Origin: Acinetobacter sp.
GTDB lineage: Bacteria; Pseudomonadota; Gammaproteobacteria; Pseudomonadales; Moraxellaceae
Assembly: GCA_031277915.1 (NCBI GenBank)
Contig: JAITLL010000038.1
Location: 1-52,815 of the forward strand
Direction of reading: 5' to 3'
Length of the DNA: 52,815 bases
Shown in pieces: positions 33,459-42,749 of the stretch (position 1 is its first letter; the number at the start of each line of letters is the position of its first letter). The notes below the pieces were generated by a model. The model made no database searches and was not told where the DNA came from. It saw only the letters and a program-made list of their open reading frames with translations. Position numbers and translations under genes: made by a program.

Positions 33459-34850
33459 TTAATCGAGGTTCATTACAACCGATCTGCTCGTTTTACGCTT
33501 TCGGGTCACAAACAATCCGCAAACCACCACAGCCAAAGTTACCCCTAGAGACAAGGTCGTTTCATAACTATATGCTGGTGATAAGAACATATAAGCGAGC
33601 ACACTTAAAATAATGATAATCACAAACCAAGTCAGCCATGGGAATAACCACATTTTAAATGGAATTTCTGCTCTAGCAGCTTCTAGCTTATGTCTTAAAC
33701 GCAATTGTGAAAATGCAATAACCAAGTACACCAGCAATGCAATAGAACCTGTACTTGAAAGCAATAAACCAAAAACTTTACCCGGAATTACATAGTTAAT
33801 GACACAGCATACCAACCCAATAAAAGTTGAAGAAAACACTGCAATTGCAGGTACGCCCGCGTAATTCAGCTTCGTCATTGCCTGTGGCGCCTCATTACGT
33901 GTTCCTAAGCGAAATAACATACGAGAAGACGTATAAATTGCGGCATTCATACAGCTCGCCACGGCGATAAACACGACTGTATCAATAATAAGTTTAGTGC
34001 CCGGTACATTTAAACTCATTAAAACATACTGGAATGTCCCGTACTTCTGTAAGTCTGGTGAACGCCAATCGACAAGTGAAACTGCAATAAACATTGAAAC
34101 CACAAAGAAAAGAATAATACGGTACAACACCAAATTGGTTGCACGTCTAATTTTTTGTTTAGGGTTAGATGACTCTGCTGCGGCAATCGAGACAATTTCT
34201 ACCCCAAAGAATGAAAATGCTGTAATTAAAATAGCAGATAAAACTCCTCCCATTCCATGTGGCATAAAACCAGTGTTATTGTATAAATTGGCAACACCGC
34301 TGACATTTTTAGCTAAAGGCCAAACCCCTGAAATTGCCAAAATACCAATAATAATAAACCCAATAATGGCAACCACTTTGACTAAAGAAAACCAGAACTC
34401 AAACTCACCAAAACTTTTGGTACTAAAAAAGTTAGCTAAACTTAGAAAAACAATAAAACAAAATGCGTAGATAGAAACTGAAACACCCGGAAACCACGAA
34501 TGTAAAATTTCAGCACCTGCAATAGCCTCGACCGGAATCGCAAGCACCCAAAACCACCAATATAGCCAACCTATGGTAAAGCCAGCCCAAGGGCCAATCG
34601 CTTTACGGGCATAGGTAGAAAATGAACCTGTGTCCGGCTCTAAAACGGCCATTTCACCTAACATGCGCATGACCAGAAAGACCATAATACTGGTGATCAA
34701 GTACGCAAGAATAACCGCTGGGCCTGCTTTGGCAATTGCAGAAGATGAACCGACAAATAAACCTGCACCAATAACACCGCCAATACTAATCATTGTGATA
34801 TGACGATTTGAAAGTCCTTCGCCTAATTTTTTTGTTGTATCGTTATTCAT
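33459..34850 (-). CDS. Amino acid permease (AAT/GabP-like)
   Basis: 463-aa inner-membrane transporter of the amino acid-polyamine-organocation superfamily with twelve predicted helices. The opening ITMISIGGVIGAGLFVGSSS is the substrate-binding first helix of the AAT family, and FSFFGVEIVSIAAAES is the helix 6 motif. Its nearest type is GabP (GABA/beta-alanine uptake) by position next to mmsA and an omega-aminotransferase, though specificity cannot be read directly. AAGGAA ribosome site upstream of ATG 34850. Confidence 0.88.
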   Translation of the reverse strand: MNNDTTKKLGEGLSNRHITMISIGGVIGAGLFVGSSSAIAKAGPAVILAYLITSIMVFLVMRMLGEMAVLEPDTGSFSTYARKAIGPWAGFTIGWLYWWFWVLAIPVEAIAGAEILHSWFPGVSVSIYAFCFIVFLSLANFFSTKSFGEFEFWFSLVKVVAIIGFIIIGILAISGVWPLAKNVSGVANLYNNTGFMPHGMGGVLSAILITAFSFFGVEIVSIAAAESSNPKQKIRRATNLVLYRIILFFVVSMFIAVSLVDWRSPDLQKYGTFQYVLMSLNVPGTKLIIDTVVFIAVASCMNAAIYTSSRMLFRLGTRNEAPQAMTKLNYAGVPAIAVFSSTFIGLVCCVINYVIPGKVFGLLLSSTGSIALLVYLVIAFSQLRLRHKLEAARAEIPFKMWLFPWLTWFVIIIILSVLAYMFLSPAYSYETTLSLGVTLAVVVCGLFVTRKRKTSRSVVMNLD

Positions 34851-34953
34851 ATTTCATTCCTTAAAAATATTTCCATTAAAACAACTTATTACATATTTGA
34901 AATCCTACAGTCATGAAAAAGGGAAAACTGCTGTTTTCCCTTTGTGGCAATCA

Positions 34954-36522
34954 TTAATTTAAAGTTGGCATTGCAAATTGCTTAGCTTCACGGACTTGAG
35001 CCGATGGCCAGCGTTGCGTAATGGTTTTACGGCGTGTATAGAAACGGACACCATCTGGGCCATACGCATGTAAGTCACCAAATAATGAACGTTTCCAGCC
35101 ACCAAAGCTATGGTATGCAACAGGTACTGGTAAAGGCACATTAATACCGACCATACCGACTTGAATGTGACTGCTAAAATAGCGTGCTGCTTCACCATCA
35201 CGGGTATAAATACATGTGCCATTACCATATTCATGGTCATTAATCAGTTGCATGGCTTCTTGCATGGTATCTACACGCATGACTTGCAGTACAGGGCCAA
35301 AAATTTCCTGTTGATAACTGGTCATGTTTGGTGTGACTTGGTCAATTAAAGTTGGCCCAACAAAGAAACCTTTTTCATAGCCTGCCGGTTTTGCATCACG
35401 CCCATCTACCACAATTTTTGCGCCTTGCTGCTCTGCACTTTGAATATAGGCTTGTACTTTGTCTTTATGTACTTGGGTAATGAGTGGGCCAAAGTCATTG
35501 CTTGCATCTGCATAGTGGCCGAACTTTAACTTTTTCATTTCCTGAGTCAGTTTATCAATCACAACATCGGCAACTTCATCACCAATAGCAACTGCTACTG
35601 AAAGTGCCATACAGCGTTCGCCCGAAGAACCAAAAGCTGCGCCTAACAAAGAAGTCACCACGTTATCAATATCGGCATCAGGCATAATAATCGCATGGTT
35701 TTTTGCACCGCCTAATGCTTGGCAACGTTTACCTGTTGAAGTTGCAGTACGGTAAATATATTCAGCAATTGGGGTCGAACCTACAAAGCTGACTGCCTGA
35801 ATACGAGGATGATGCAATAAGGCATCTACCGCTTCTTTGTCACCATTCACCACATTAAATACGCCATCAGGTAAACCCGCTTGCTTTAATAATTCTGCAA
35901 GGAATAAAACCACAGAAGGTGCTTTTTCAGAAGGTTTTAAAATAAAACAGTTACCGCAGACCAATGCCATTGGGAACATCCATAAAGCCACCATAGCGGG
36001 GAAGTTAAACGGTGTAATTCCCGTCACAACGCCTAGCGGTTGGAATTCGCTCCATGAGTCGATATCTGGACCGACATTTTTTGAAAATTCGCCTTTTAAA
36101 AGCTCTGGTGCGCCGCAAGCATATTCAACATTTTCAATACCGCGTTGCAATTCACCTTGGGCATCATGAGAAATTTTACCATGCTCTTGTCCAATCAAAG
36201 CACAAATCTTTTCGGCATTTTGCTCTAATAATTGTTTGAACTTAAACATAACACGCGCACGTTTAATGACGGGTGTATCTCGCCATGCAGGAAATGCTTG
36301 CTCGGCTACCTGAACTGCTTCATTTACCGTTTGCACATCTGCAATTTCGACTTCTTTGGTCATTTCACCCGTTGCAGGATTGTAAACTGGCTGTTTTTTT
36401 GCCGATTTAGAGACAATTCTTCCTTGAATGAAATGCCCTAGCACCTTTTTGGCTTGTTCACTATGCGTACTATTTTCAGTTGAAACGTCTTCATAGCTAA
36501 AATCTTCTAGGCCATTTGTCAT
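34954..36522 (-). CDS. mmsA: CoA-acylating methylmalonate/malonate-semialdehyde dehydrogenase
   Basis: 522-aa aldehyde dehydrogenase that oxidises malonate semialdehyde or methylmalonate semialdehyde to acetyl-CoA or propionyl-CoA with CO2 release. MmsA-type traits: catalytic Cys in SSGERCMALS, the cofactor region FVGSTPIAEYIY and GGAKNHAIIMPDAD, and FGGWKRSLFGDLHAYGPDG near the end. About 20 extra N-terminal residues compared with the usual 500 aa. An AGGAG ribosome site lies 9-10 nt before ATG 36522. With the aminotransferase upstream it forms a beta-alanine (and possibly valine-side) catabolic operon. Confidence 0.93.
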   Translation of the reverse strand: MTNGLEDFSYEDVSTENSTHSEQAKKVLGHFIQGRIVSKSAKKQPVYNPATGEMTKEVEIADVQTVNEAVQVAEQAFPAWRDTPVIKRARVMFKFKQLLEQNAEKICALIGQEHGKISHDAQGELQRGIENVEYACGAPELLKGEFSKNVGPDIDSWSEFQPLGVVTGITPFNFPAMVALWMFPMALVCGNCFILKPSEKAPSVVLFLAELLKQAGLPDGVFNVVNGDKEAVDALLHHPRIQAVSFVGSTPIAEYIYRTATSTGKRCQALGGAKNHAIIMPDADIDNVVTSLLGAAFGSSGERCMALSVAVAIGDEVADVVIDKLTQEMKKLKFGHYADASNDFGPLITQVHKDKVQAYIQSAEQQGAKIVVDGRDAKPAGYEKGFFVGPTLIDQVTPNMTSYQQEIFGPVLQVMRVDTMQEAMQLINDHEYGNGTCIYTRDGEAARYFSSHIQVGMVGINVPLPVPVAYHSFGGWKRSLFGDLHAYGPDGVRFYTRRKTITQRWPSAQVREAKQFAMPTLN

Positions 36523-36630
36523 TGTTGTTACTCCTTACTACAATTAATTTTCAGATCAAACTGTATTTTTCATTTAGTTTTTTAAAGAGCACCTATAAAC
36601 GCTACGGATGCTCATAAATATCTATAAACC

Positions 36631-38007
36631 TTAATTCACTTGATAAAGCGCATCGCCAACGGCATTCATTAAGCGGTCAATATCTGCTTCTGTACTGTTG
36701 AACATTGGGCCGAACTGAAGCGTGTCGCCTCCAAAGCGAACATAGAACCCTTCTTTCCAGAGTTTCATACCAATTTCAAAACCTCGGATTGTGGCATCGC
36801 CATCACGCGGAGCTAACTGCAAAGCACCAATCAAGCCACAGTTACGTATATCTAAAATGTGCGGTGCGCCTTTTAAGCCATGCAGCGTTTTTTCAAAGCT
36901 TGGAGCCAACGCTGCCGATTGAGCTAGCAGGTTTTTCTTTTCTAAAACTTCAAGCGCAGCTAAGGCGGCAGCACAAGCAACCGGATGTGCCGAATAGGTA
37001 TAGCCGTGAGTAAATTCAATGGCATGTTCGGGTAGGTCTTGCTGCATAAAGGCAGAGTAAATTTCATGGCTTGCCACCACACCACCTAAAGGAATGGCAC
37101 CATTGGTCACTTGTTTCGCAAAGTTCAAAATATCTGGCGTTACCCCGAAATATTCTGCTCCCGTCCACGTTCCTAAACGGCCAAAACCTGTAATCACCTC
37201 ATCAAAAATTAACAAGATGTCATGCTGATCACAGATCTCTCTTAAACGTTGTAAATAACCCGTTGGCGGAACAAGACAACCTGCTGAACCAGAAATAGGC
37301 TCTACAATGACGGCTGCAATATTTGAAGCATCGTGTAGTTCAATTAACTTAAGCATTTCATTGGCAAGTTCTACCCCGCCTGTTTCTGCACAGCCTTTGG
37401 TAAAAGTTAAATTTGGCTGCAAGGTATGCGGTAAATGGTCTACATCCATAAGCTGACCAAACATTTTACGGTTACCACCAATACCACCTAGGCTCGTTCC
37501 TGCAACGTTTACGCCATGATAGCCACGCGCACGACCAATCAATTTGGTTTTGCTTGGTTTGCCTTTAATACGCCAATAAGCACGTGCCATTTTAATAGAC
37601 GTATCTGCCGACTCTGAACCTGAGTTGGTAAAGAAAACGTGTTGTAGTTTTTCAGGCATATGCTGAACAATTTTATCTGCCAGCTTAAAAGAAAGCGGAT
37701 GACCAAACTGAAAAGCTGGTGAGTAGTCGAGCTGACCTAACTGAGCGCTCACCGCTTGTTGAATTTCGGGTAAGGTATGGCCTGCACCACACGTCCATAA
37801 GCCTGAAAGTGAGTCATAAATTTCACGGCCCGAATCATCAATCAGGTATGACCCTTTTGCACCGACAATCATGCGCGGGGCTTTCGCAAAGTTTCGATTT
37901 GCAGAAAAAGGCATCCAGTGTGCCTGATAATTTATGTGCATATTATTACTAGGTTGAACCGCATCCAAAGTACGCTCTGAGTCGCTAAATTTATCCGTAT
38001 CAAACAT
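36631..38007 (-). CDS. Omega-amino acid:pyruvate aminotransferase (class III)
   Basis: 458-aa PLP enzyme from ATG 38007 (spacing 8 nt to AGGA; the upstream ATG at 38013 is too close). Key residues: FDEVITGFGRLG with the Asp holding the PLP ring, and the Schiff-base Lys in NFAKQVTNGAIPLGG. SGSESADTSIKMAR and EPISGSAGCLVPP are typical. By motif and neighbours it is a beta-alanine--pyruvate transaminase (BauA/OapT type) producing malonate semialdehyde, which MmsA downstream converts to acetyl-CoA. Confidence 0.92.
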   Translation of the reverse strand: MFDTDKFSDSERTLDAVQPSNNMHINYQAHWMPFSANRNFAKAPRMIVGAKGSYLIDDSGREIYDSLSGLWTCGAGHTLPEIQQAVSAQLGQLDYSPAFQFGHPLSFKLADKIVQHMPEKLQHVFFTNSGSESADTSIKMARAYWRIKGKPSKTKLIGRARGYHGVNVAGTSLGGIGGNRKMFGQLMDVDHLPHTLQPNLTFTKGCAETGGVELANEMLKLIELHDASNIAAVIVEPISGSAGCLVPPTGYLQRLREICDQHDILLIFDEVITGFGRLGTWTGAEYFGVTPDILNFAKQVTNGAIPLGGVVASHEIYSAFMQQDLPEHAIEFTHGYTYSAHPVACAAALAALEVLEKKNLLAQSAALAPSFEKTLHGLKGAPHILDIRNCGLIGALQLAPRDGDATIRGFEIGMKLWKEGFYVRFGGDTLQFGPMFNSTEADIDRLMNAVGDALYQVN

Positions 38008-38110
38008 AACCATTCCTGTTTATTTTCAAATTATGGTTTGAGTGTACATAGCGATATAAGTTTGATAAATTCAAATTATCTTGAGTTTAGATTTAAAAAA
38101 ACAAAACTAA

Positions 38111-39028
38111 ATGAAACCTAAAAAATTAAATCAAGTCACTGATTTTGATATAAAACTTCTCAAAATATTTAAAACAGTTTGTGACTGTCATAGTTTTACA
38201 TCTGCCGAAAGTATTTTAGGTATTAGCCGCTCTGCAATTAGTTTGCATATGAGTGATTTAGAAAATCGTTTGGGCATTCGACTATGTCAGCGAGGCCGTG
38301 CCGGATTTGCCCTCACCGATGAAGGGCGGGAAATTTTAGAATATATAGAAGTGCTCACAGCAGCCATTGAAGACTTCCGCTCTAAAGTCAACCAAATGCA
38401 TAACCGCCTTAAGGGTGAGTTTAATATCGGCATTATTAACAACCTTGTGACTATGCCCAGAGGCTATATCACCAACACCTTGACACAACTTGCCGAGGAA
38501 CATGCGGAAGTTATTATTAATATTAGTATGAGTACTTTGTCAGATATTGAGTGTCGCGTGCTCGACAGCCGTTTGCATGCGGGCGTTATTCCCCTTGTGA
38601 CGCCTTTATCTGGTTTAGATTATTTCGATTTATATAGTGAAAGTTCATATTTATACTGCGGCAAAAACCATCCTTTGTTTAACCAATGTAGCAGCATCAA
38701 TTTAAATGAATTAAAAAAATGGCAAGCCATTCTTCCTAATTATGCGATTACCTCGGAAGCGGCAAAGTTGCATCAGCTTTTAGACTGTAAAGCGACAGCA
38801 AGTGACCGCGAAGGGATTGCCTTTCTAATTTTAACTGGAAAATTTTTAGGTTTTTTACCCGACCACTATGCAAAAAAATGGGTTGAAGATGGTGTAATGC
38901 AAGCCGTTGCAAAAGACAGTATGCACTACAGTACCCCTATATGCTTAATTACTCATAAGGGTAAAAACCACAATAATATTTTAAAAACCTTTATGGAGAT
39001 GCTTAAGAAAAGAATCAGCAGTGATTAA
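38111..39028 (+). CDS. LysR-family regulator of the beta-alanine cluster
   Basis: 305-aa regulator with N-terminal HTH (FDIKLLKIFKTVCDCHSFTS, then AESILGISRSAISLHMSDLE) and a full effector domain. Divergent from the aminotransferase gene with about 100 bp between starts, hence the probable activator of aminotransferase-mmsA-permease. Inducer likely an omega-amino acid, but this is inference. Confidence 0.9.
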   Translation: MKPKKLNQVTDFDIKLLKIFKTVCDCHSFTSAESILGISRSAISLHMSDLENRLGIRLCQRGRAGFALTDEGREILEYIEVLTAAIEDFRSKVNQMHNRLKGEFNIGIINNLVTMPRGYITNTLTQLAEEHAEVIINISMSTLSDIECRVLDSRLHAGVIPLVTPLSGLDYFDLYSESSYLYCGKNHPLFNQCSSINLNELKKWQAILPNYAITSEAAKLHQLLDCKATASDREGIAFLILTGKFLGFLPDHYAKKWVEDGVMQAVAKDSMHYSTPICLITHKGKNHNNILKTFMEMLKKRISSD

Positions 39029-39122
39029 AAATATTTATGTATAGGCATAAAAATATATAGAAATGACAATTTTATTTAACGATTTGATAAAATCACATAA
39101 ATAGTTAAAAAAGTAAGTAAAT

Positions 39123-39473
39123 ATGCATTTAAATAAAAATTTATTTTACGTTCATCGCTGTGTAACAGGCTTTTATATTTTAATGTTGATCATAGCCATT
39201 TTCATACTGGCAAATTATGGAATAAAAAAAGAAAACTTAATTTTTTCTGTTTTTATTCTTGGCATTTATGCGGGCTTAGGTGCTTTACACTTTAGAGCTT
39301 CAAATGAAGTATCTAAAGGGACTGAATCTGGCAAAAATTTATCACAGGGTGTTGGAGTATTACTATTGCTTGGATTCCCGATTGGTACAATTTTGGGTAT
39401 TATCATTTTAGTTCTAACGACTAAAAAACGTTGGCAGTGGGGAGAACTACCAGAATATGAAAACATTGAATAA
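39123..39473 (+). CDS. Small membrane protein of unknown function
   Basis: 116-aa protein with three predicted membrane segments (FYILMLIIAIFILANYG; LIFSVFILGIYAGLGALHF; GVGVLLLLGFPIGTILGIIILV) and a basic C-terminal tail ending KRWQWGELPEYENIE. No family recognised. Located 95 bp after the LysR gene in the same direction. Confidence 0.7.
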   Translation: MHLNKNLFYVHRCVTGFYILMLIIAIFILANYGIKKENLIFSVFILGIYAGLGALHFRASNEVSKGTESGKNLSQGVGVLLLLGFPIGTILGIIILVLTTKKRWQWGELPEYENIE

Positions 39474-39624
39474 AGTTTTATTTACAATATTAGTTTTCAG
39501 AAAAACTCTAGTAATTTTTTGATGACCTAAATTTATAATTTATTAGCTTTAGTTTCATAAGAGACTAAAGCTAAATTAATATCAGCTTAAGCCTCACTTT
39601 ATGCATATAGTTACATTTATAATC

Positions 39625-40191
39625 TCAAAAATAAACCAAACCAAGCTTTAGTAAAAAGTAATCCAGTACCTTCTCTGTTTCAGTCACAGTGCTGTTATCT
39701 AACAGTTGGATAATTGTGCCCTCAATCACATATAAAAAGAGTCTAGCCTCATTAAATGTTGCATCGGTTTTTAACTGTCTGAGATGGCTATAAATTTCAT
39801 TGATAAGCCACATTCTATATCTCACTGCGGTCTGAAAAGCGTTTGGATAGCTAATTTTTGTTTCAAAAATGGCCTTAAATAATATGTAATATGGCCCTTC
39901 TATATCGCTATGTAAAAAGTACAGCTTCTTAAGTTTATCTAGTGTACTTGTAGCGTGGTCATATTCGACCATTTCAATCACTTGTTCTTGAAGACGTTCT
40001 TTTTGCACGATTAAACAGATTTCAATGAAGCGCTCTTTAGAGTGAAAATAATTATAAAACGTCATTTTTGTGACTTCAGTTTCTCTCACAATCTTGTCAA
40101 CACCAACAGTATGAAACCCACCGTGATGGAAAAGATGAATCCCTTTTTTTACAACATTTAAAGCACGTGGTGGGAATGTTAAATTTGGCAT
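39625..40191 (-). CDS. TetR-family regulator, paralogue of the gene at 9557
   Basis: 188-aa regulator beginning MPNLTFPPRALNVVKKGIHL at ATG 40191. A reading from 40299 adds 36 residues encoded by the flanking repeat and is rejected, since the paralogue at 9557 starts at the same point (MPN) and both have GGTAAAACT directly upstream. HTH: GIHLFHHGGFHTVGVDKIVR and TFYNYFHSKERFIE. About half the residues match the first paralogue. Upstream lies structured repeat copy 2, so gene plus element is a repeated cassette. Confidence 0.85.
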   Translation of the reverse strand: MPNLTFPPRALNVVKKGIHLFHHGGFHTVGVDKIVRETEVTKMTFYNYFHSKERFIEICLIVQKERLQEQVIEMVEYDHATSTLDKLKKLYFLHSDIEGPYYILFKAIFETKISYPNAFQTAVRYRMWLINEIYSHLRQLKTDATFNEARLFLYVIEGTIIQLLDNSTVTETEKVLDYFLLKLGLVYF

Positions 40192-40245
40192 AGTTTTACC
40201 GTTATAAAATAAATTTTTTTTGTATATAAATGAGATATAAAAATC

Positions 40246-40678
40246 TGTGCCCTTTCTGGGAGAAAAAAAGGCACAGCAAAACCCATAAAGACTGTGCATG
40301 GCACATCTTGAGTTTTATAGTTGCTAAGTTTTTGGTCGTGACGATTTAAAGCTTGATAAACCTAATGGCAATCAAACTGGTTAATAAACTAAGCTGTGTT
40401 GTTATAGCTTTTGGCAAAGGCTGCCAAGAAATAGTGAATGTACAAAGCCAACTCCTTTTTATTGGGAGTTCTGCCAGACATTAAAATTATGGTGGCAGAA
40501 CGAAAAGGGGTTAGCAGACTGGTCAAACGTGGCCAGCACACCCGAAGGTGTCCCCCTCCCGTTCCGCCGCAGAGGGGGCACGAGGGCTCAACACTAAAAG
40601 TATGAAACTTTTAATGTACGTTTGATGCGGTCTGCTAAAACCGACTGGCAATGTAGGCCAGCACGCAAAGGATAATAG
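40246..40678 (+). repeat. Structured repeat element, copy 2 (candidate C4-like regulatory RNA)
   Basis: Matches 10153-10592 in order and orientation, best over 40401-40512. Predicted stems: TGTGCC/GGCACA at the left end, AACTCC/GGGAGTT, GTTCTGCCA (40468-40476) with TGGCAGAAC (40493-40501), ACACC/GGTGT with CGAA tetraloop, and CTGGC/GCCAG near 40645-40662. Some positions that differ from copy 1 keep the pairing. Carries a small ORF in the same frame as copy 1. Confidence 0.6.
40438..40605 (+). CDS. Small ORF nested in structured repeat copy 2
   Basis: 55 codons, ATG 40438 to TGA 40603. Its N-terminal KANSFLLGVLPDIKIMVAER is identical to that of the ORF at 10346, followed by K.V.RLV in both, then diverging Pro/Arg-rich tails. 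Kept open in both copies, which mildly supports a translated peptide; overlap with the conserved hairpin core weakens that argument. Ash/Icd-like identity is a guess from memory. Confidence 0.3.
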   Translation: MYKANSFLLGVLPDIKIMVAERKGVSRLVKRGQHTRRCPPPVPPQRGHEGSTLKV

Positions 40679-40691
40679 TCACTATATTGAT

Positions 40692-40712
40692 CGTCAAGCA
40701 CAAAAAGTGACA
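40692..40712 (+). repeat. 21-bp direct repeat, left copy
   Basis: Identical to 42608-42628. It lies just past structured repeat copy 2 and begins the block with the orphan immunity genes. The core contains CAAGCACAAAAAGTGACA. Confidence 0.8.
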
Positions 40713-40971
40713 ACTGTTTTAAAATAAATCAGACAAAGTATTTGATAAATCAGTGGGTTTTAAGATGAACTACAGAATCTACGAGTAAAATCAGATGTTA
40801 TTATTTTTATAGGTTTTTAAAAAATAATGATTTCAACAATAAAAAGATTGGACTAATTTCTATAGTAGTTAATTAGAATAAATTATAAAACTAAGCCCCT
40901 TACTCATAGTTGGTTTGAGGCTTGGTAAATTCATTTTAATAGCACCTATTTAAAAATGCTACACAAAATAA

Positions 40972-41355
40972 TTAATGCTTCTTTTTAGAGAATTTATGAC
41001 CTTTAGGAAGTGGAGCATCACATGGTTGATCCGTCTTTACATCGACCATTTTCACTGGCCCATCATTGTAGACCGTTACTTTACAGCCTTTTACAACATA
41101 TTCCTGTTCAATACCACCGTACCTTTCATCATCAGAAACAGGAGCTACAGAAGTTACACCATAACAAGCTCCATCAGCACCGCATTCAACCTCTACTCCA
41201 CTAACATCAGCTCCACCCGCTTCTGCCACTTCTGCTCCAGCAGCTTCCATTGCATCAACCTCTTCAACCTGTGTCTTTGCTGCATATGTATTTGAAAGAC
41301 TCATCATCAGAAAAACTGCAAGAAAGAACTTACTACTGCGATTTATTGAATTCAT
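40972..41355 (-). CDS. Small exported hypothetical protein
   Basis: 127-aa protein with a clear signal peptide (SSKFFLAVFLMMSLSNTYAA). The mature part starts with an Ala/Glu/Gly-rich stretch (VDAMEAAGAEVAEAGGADVS) and has four cysteines, among them CGADGACYG and CKVTVY, suggesting disulfides in the periplasm. A basic C-terminus (KKKH) follows. No family recognised. It lies next to the orphan CDI modules but its relation to them is unknown. Confidence 0.65.
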   Translation of the reverse strand: MNSINRSSKFFLAVFLMMSLSNTYAAKTQVEEVDAMEAAGAEVAEAGGADVSGVEVECGADGACYGVTSVAPVSDDERYGGIEQEYVVKGCKVTVYNDGPVKMVDVKTDQPCDAPLPKGHKFSKKKH

Positions 41356-41503
41356 GTTTTATCCATAGTTATTGATTTGAAATTGGTGCTTTCTGGGAAG
41401 GAAAAGCTTCAACTTTCCTATTTTTCAAAAATATTAAAAAAATTTTAGAAGTCATACAATGTCATATAATTAGGTTAATTGGGGAGTAATTTTTTAGGCT
41501 ATC

Positions 41504-41791
41504 TTAACTTTGATAGATAACGTCATACTGACCAGTTAATTCTTCTCTTAAAAGATCGAATAATTCACTTCCTAATAGTTTGAATTCCCTCTCATCCTGA
41601 ATCGATTTAAAGGCAGAATTAATAGGATCATCTAAACATAAAGTTTCATTATACATATCAGGCCATAAGATAAGCTTATCTATTAGTATTTCTGATATTG
41701 GTAAATCTTTTGGATTTAAATTAGCTACTAAGCCAAATTCATCATATTCCCATAAAGGATAATATTTATAATCTAGCATTAACTTAATCAA
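41504..41791 (-). CDS. Solitary CDI-type immunity-like protein
   Basis: 95-aa acidic soluble protein. The pattern PLWEYDEFG...LNPKDLPISEILIDKLILWPDMYN...L and the final VIYQS resembles a common small immunity protein found next to polymorphic toxins (PLW...NIDP..LPLS..L...L..W...YD). No toxin fragment is attached, so it may protect against a toxin no longer encoded here. The family likeness is recalled, not searched. Confidence 0.5.
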   Translation of the reverse strand: MIKLMLDYKYYPLWEYDEFGLVANLNPKDLPISEILIDKLILWPDMYNETLCLDDPINSAFKSIQDEREFKLLGSELFDLLREELTGQYDVIYQS

Positions 41792-41883
41792 TTTTTCACA
41801 TAATTTCCTAAATTTTTAAAAATTTATCTACTATTGATAGGCTTATTTTATAAAGTAATATTTCATTTATAACTCTTAGTAGT

Positions 41884-42437
41884 TTATGAAAAATCCAATT
41901 TTTTTGGCATTCCATCAAGTCTTTGGACAGAACCGTCTAAAGTACTTTCTAATGTAACTTCAATTCCATATTTATGAATGTAATAGTCAATAACTTTATA
42001 TAACTCCTGATAACTATCATCTTCTGAAACAGAAATAAACCATACTAATTTACTAGGATCTCGACTACACACAATGGTATTATATTTAAATCGATTACCT
42101 TTCTTTCCTTTTAATATAGCAATATTATTTACATCTTCCCATTTAAGGTTTTTTTCTTAAAAAATAAGGTTCTATAATGCCCACCACTTTCATCAATATA
42201 AATTGGAAATACTGAAGACAAGCCTGAAAGCATCATAAAGAACCATCCTACCAAGACACCTACTAAAACAATTGTTTCATAATTAAAATCAATGATTATA
42301 TCAGAAAAACCTGTTAGATAGATTTTCCTTAAAACAAAGAACAAACCTACAAAACCAATTACTGAGGCTAAAAATACTCCAACTCTATCAGAATCTTTAT
42401 GAATATAAGAAGGTGCCGAGTAATCTAAATCATCCAT
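41884..42437 (-). pseudogene. Membrane-anchored CDI immunity-like gene broken by a frameshift
   Basis: Frame 1 (ATG 42437 to 42129) encodes two membrane helices (VGVFLASVIGFVGLFFVL and TIVLVGVLVGWFFMMLSGL) and then a PH-like start, YIDESGGHYRTLFFKKK. At a run of A near 42152-42158 the frame is lost; with one extra A the reading continues NLKWEDVNNIAILKGKKGNR and on to a stop at 41884. The joined product of about 183 aa would be a membrane anchor plus a soluble domain. It follows the toxin tail at 42440 by 2 nt, so it is the immunity partner of that lost toxin. Confidence 0.7.
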
Positions 42438-42439
42438 TC

Positions 42440-42610
42440 TTATTTCCCTCCTCCTTTATTATTTAAATTAGTTTTTTTAGGTTTAACTTGCTGAATTTTC
42501 TCTGCGGCAACGCCAACTACAGCTGAATTTAAACTCACTACAGTTTGAATTTTCCCACTTGCTCCTGCTGCCGCAACCGCAGCCTCACCACTAATTGCTG
42601 GTTTTGACGT
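42440..42610 (-). pseudogene. C-terminal tail of a lost CdiA/polymorphic toxin
   Basis: Open frame of about 56 codons without a start, reading AISGEAAVAAAGASGKIQTV then ending NLNNKGGGK. It stops 2 nt before the frameshifted immunity gene, the spacing expected of a toxin-immunity pair. The 5' end is cut exactly where the 21-bp direct repeat (42608-42628) begins, so the rest was removed by recombination. Confidence 0.6.
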
Positions 42611-42628
42611 CAAGCACAAAAAGTGACA
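42608..42628 (+). repeat. 21-bp direct repeat, right copy
   Basis: Identical to 40692-40712, same orientation, 1.9 kb apart. It marks the cut end of a toxin reading frame. Confidence 0.8.
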
Positions 42629-42749
42629 TTTTCACTAAAATATAGCAATTAAAATAATCGACAGTTAAACAAGTAGTTAATAAAATTTTTTAGAATATCT
42701 AACTAAAAAATTTATAATTTCACAATATGCATAAGATTAACTAAAATCA

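Noticed and set aside
33997-34470. 157-codon plus-strand ORF
   Set aside because: Antisense to the amino acid permease, which has convincing helices and a ribosome site.
40192-40299. Longer N-terminus for the second TetR gene
   Set aside because: The 36 extra residues come from the flanking repeat; the paralogue at 9557 starts at the equivalent MPN codon with the same upstream bases.
40975-41295. 106-codon plus-strand ORF
   Set aside because: Antisense to the exported hypothetical gene, whose signal peptide and codon use look genuine.
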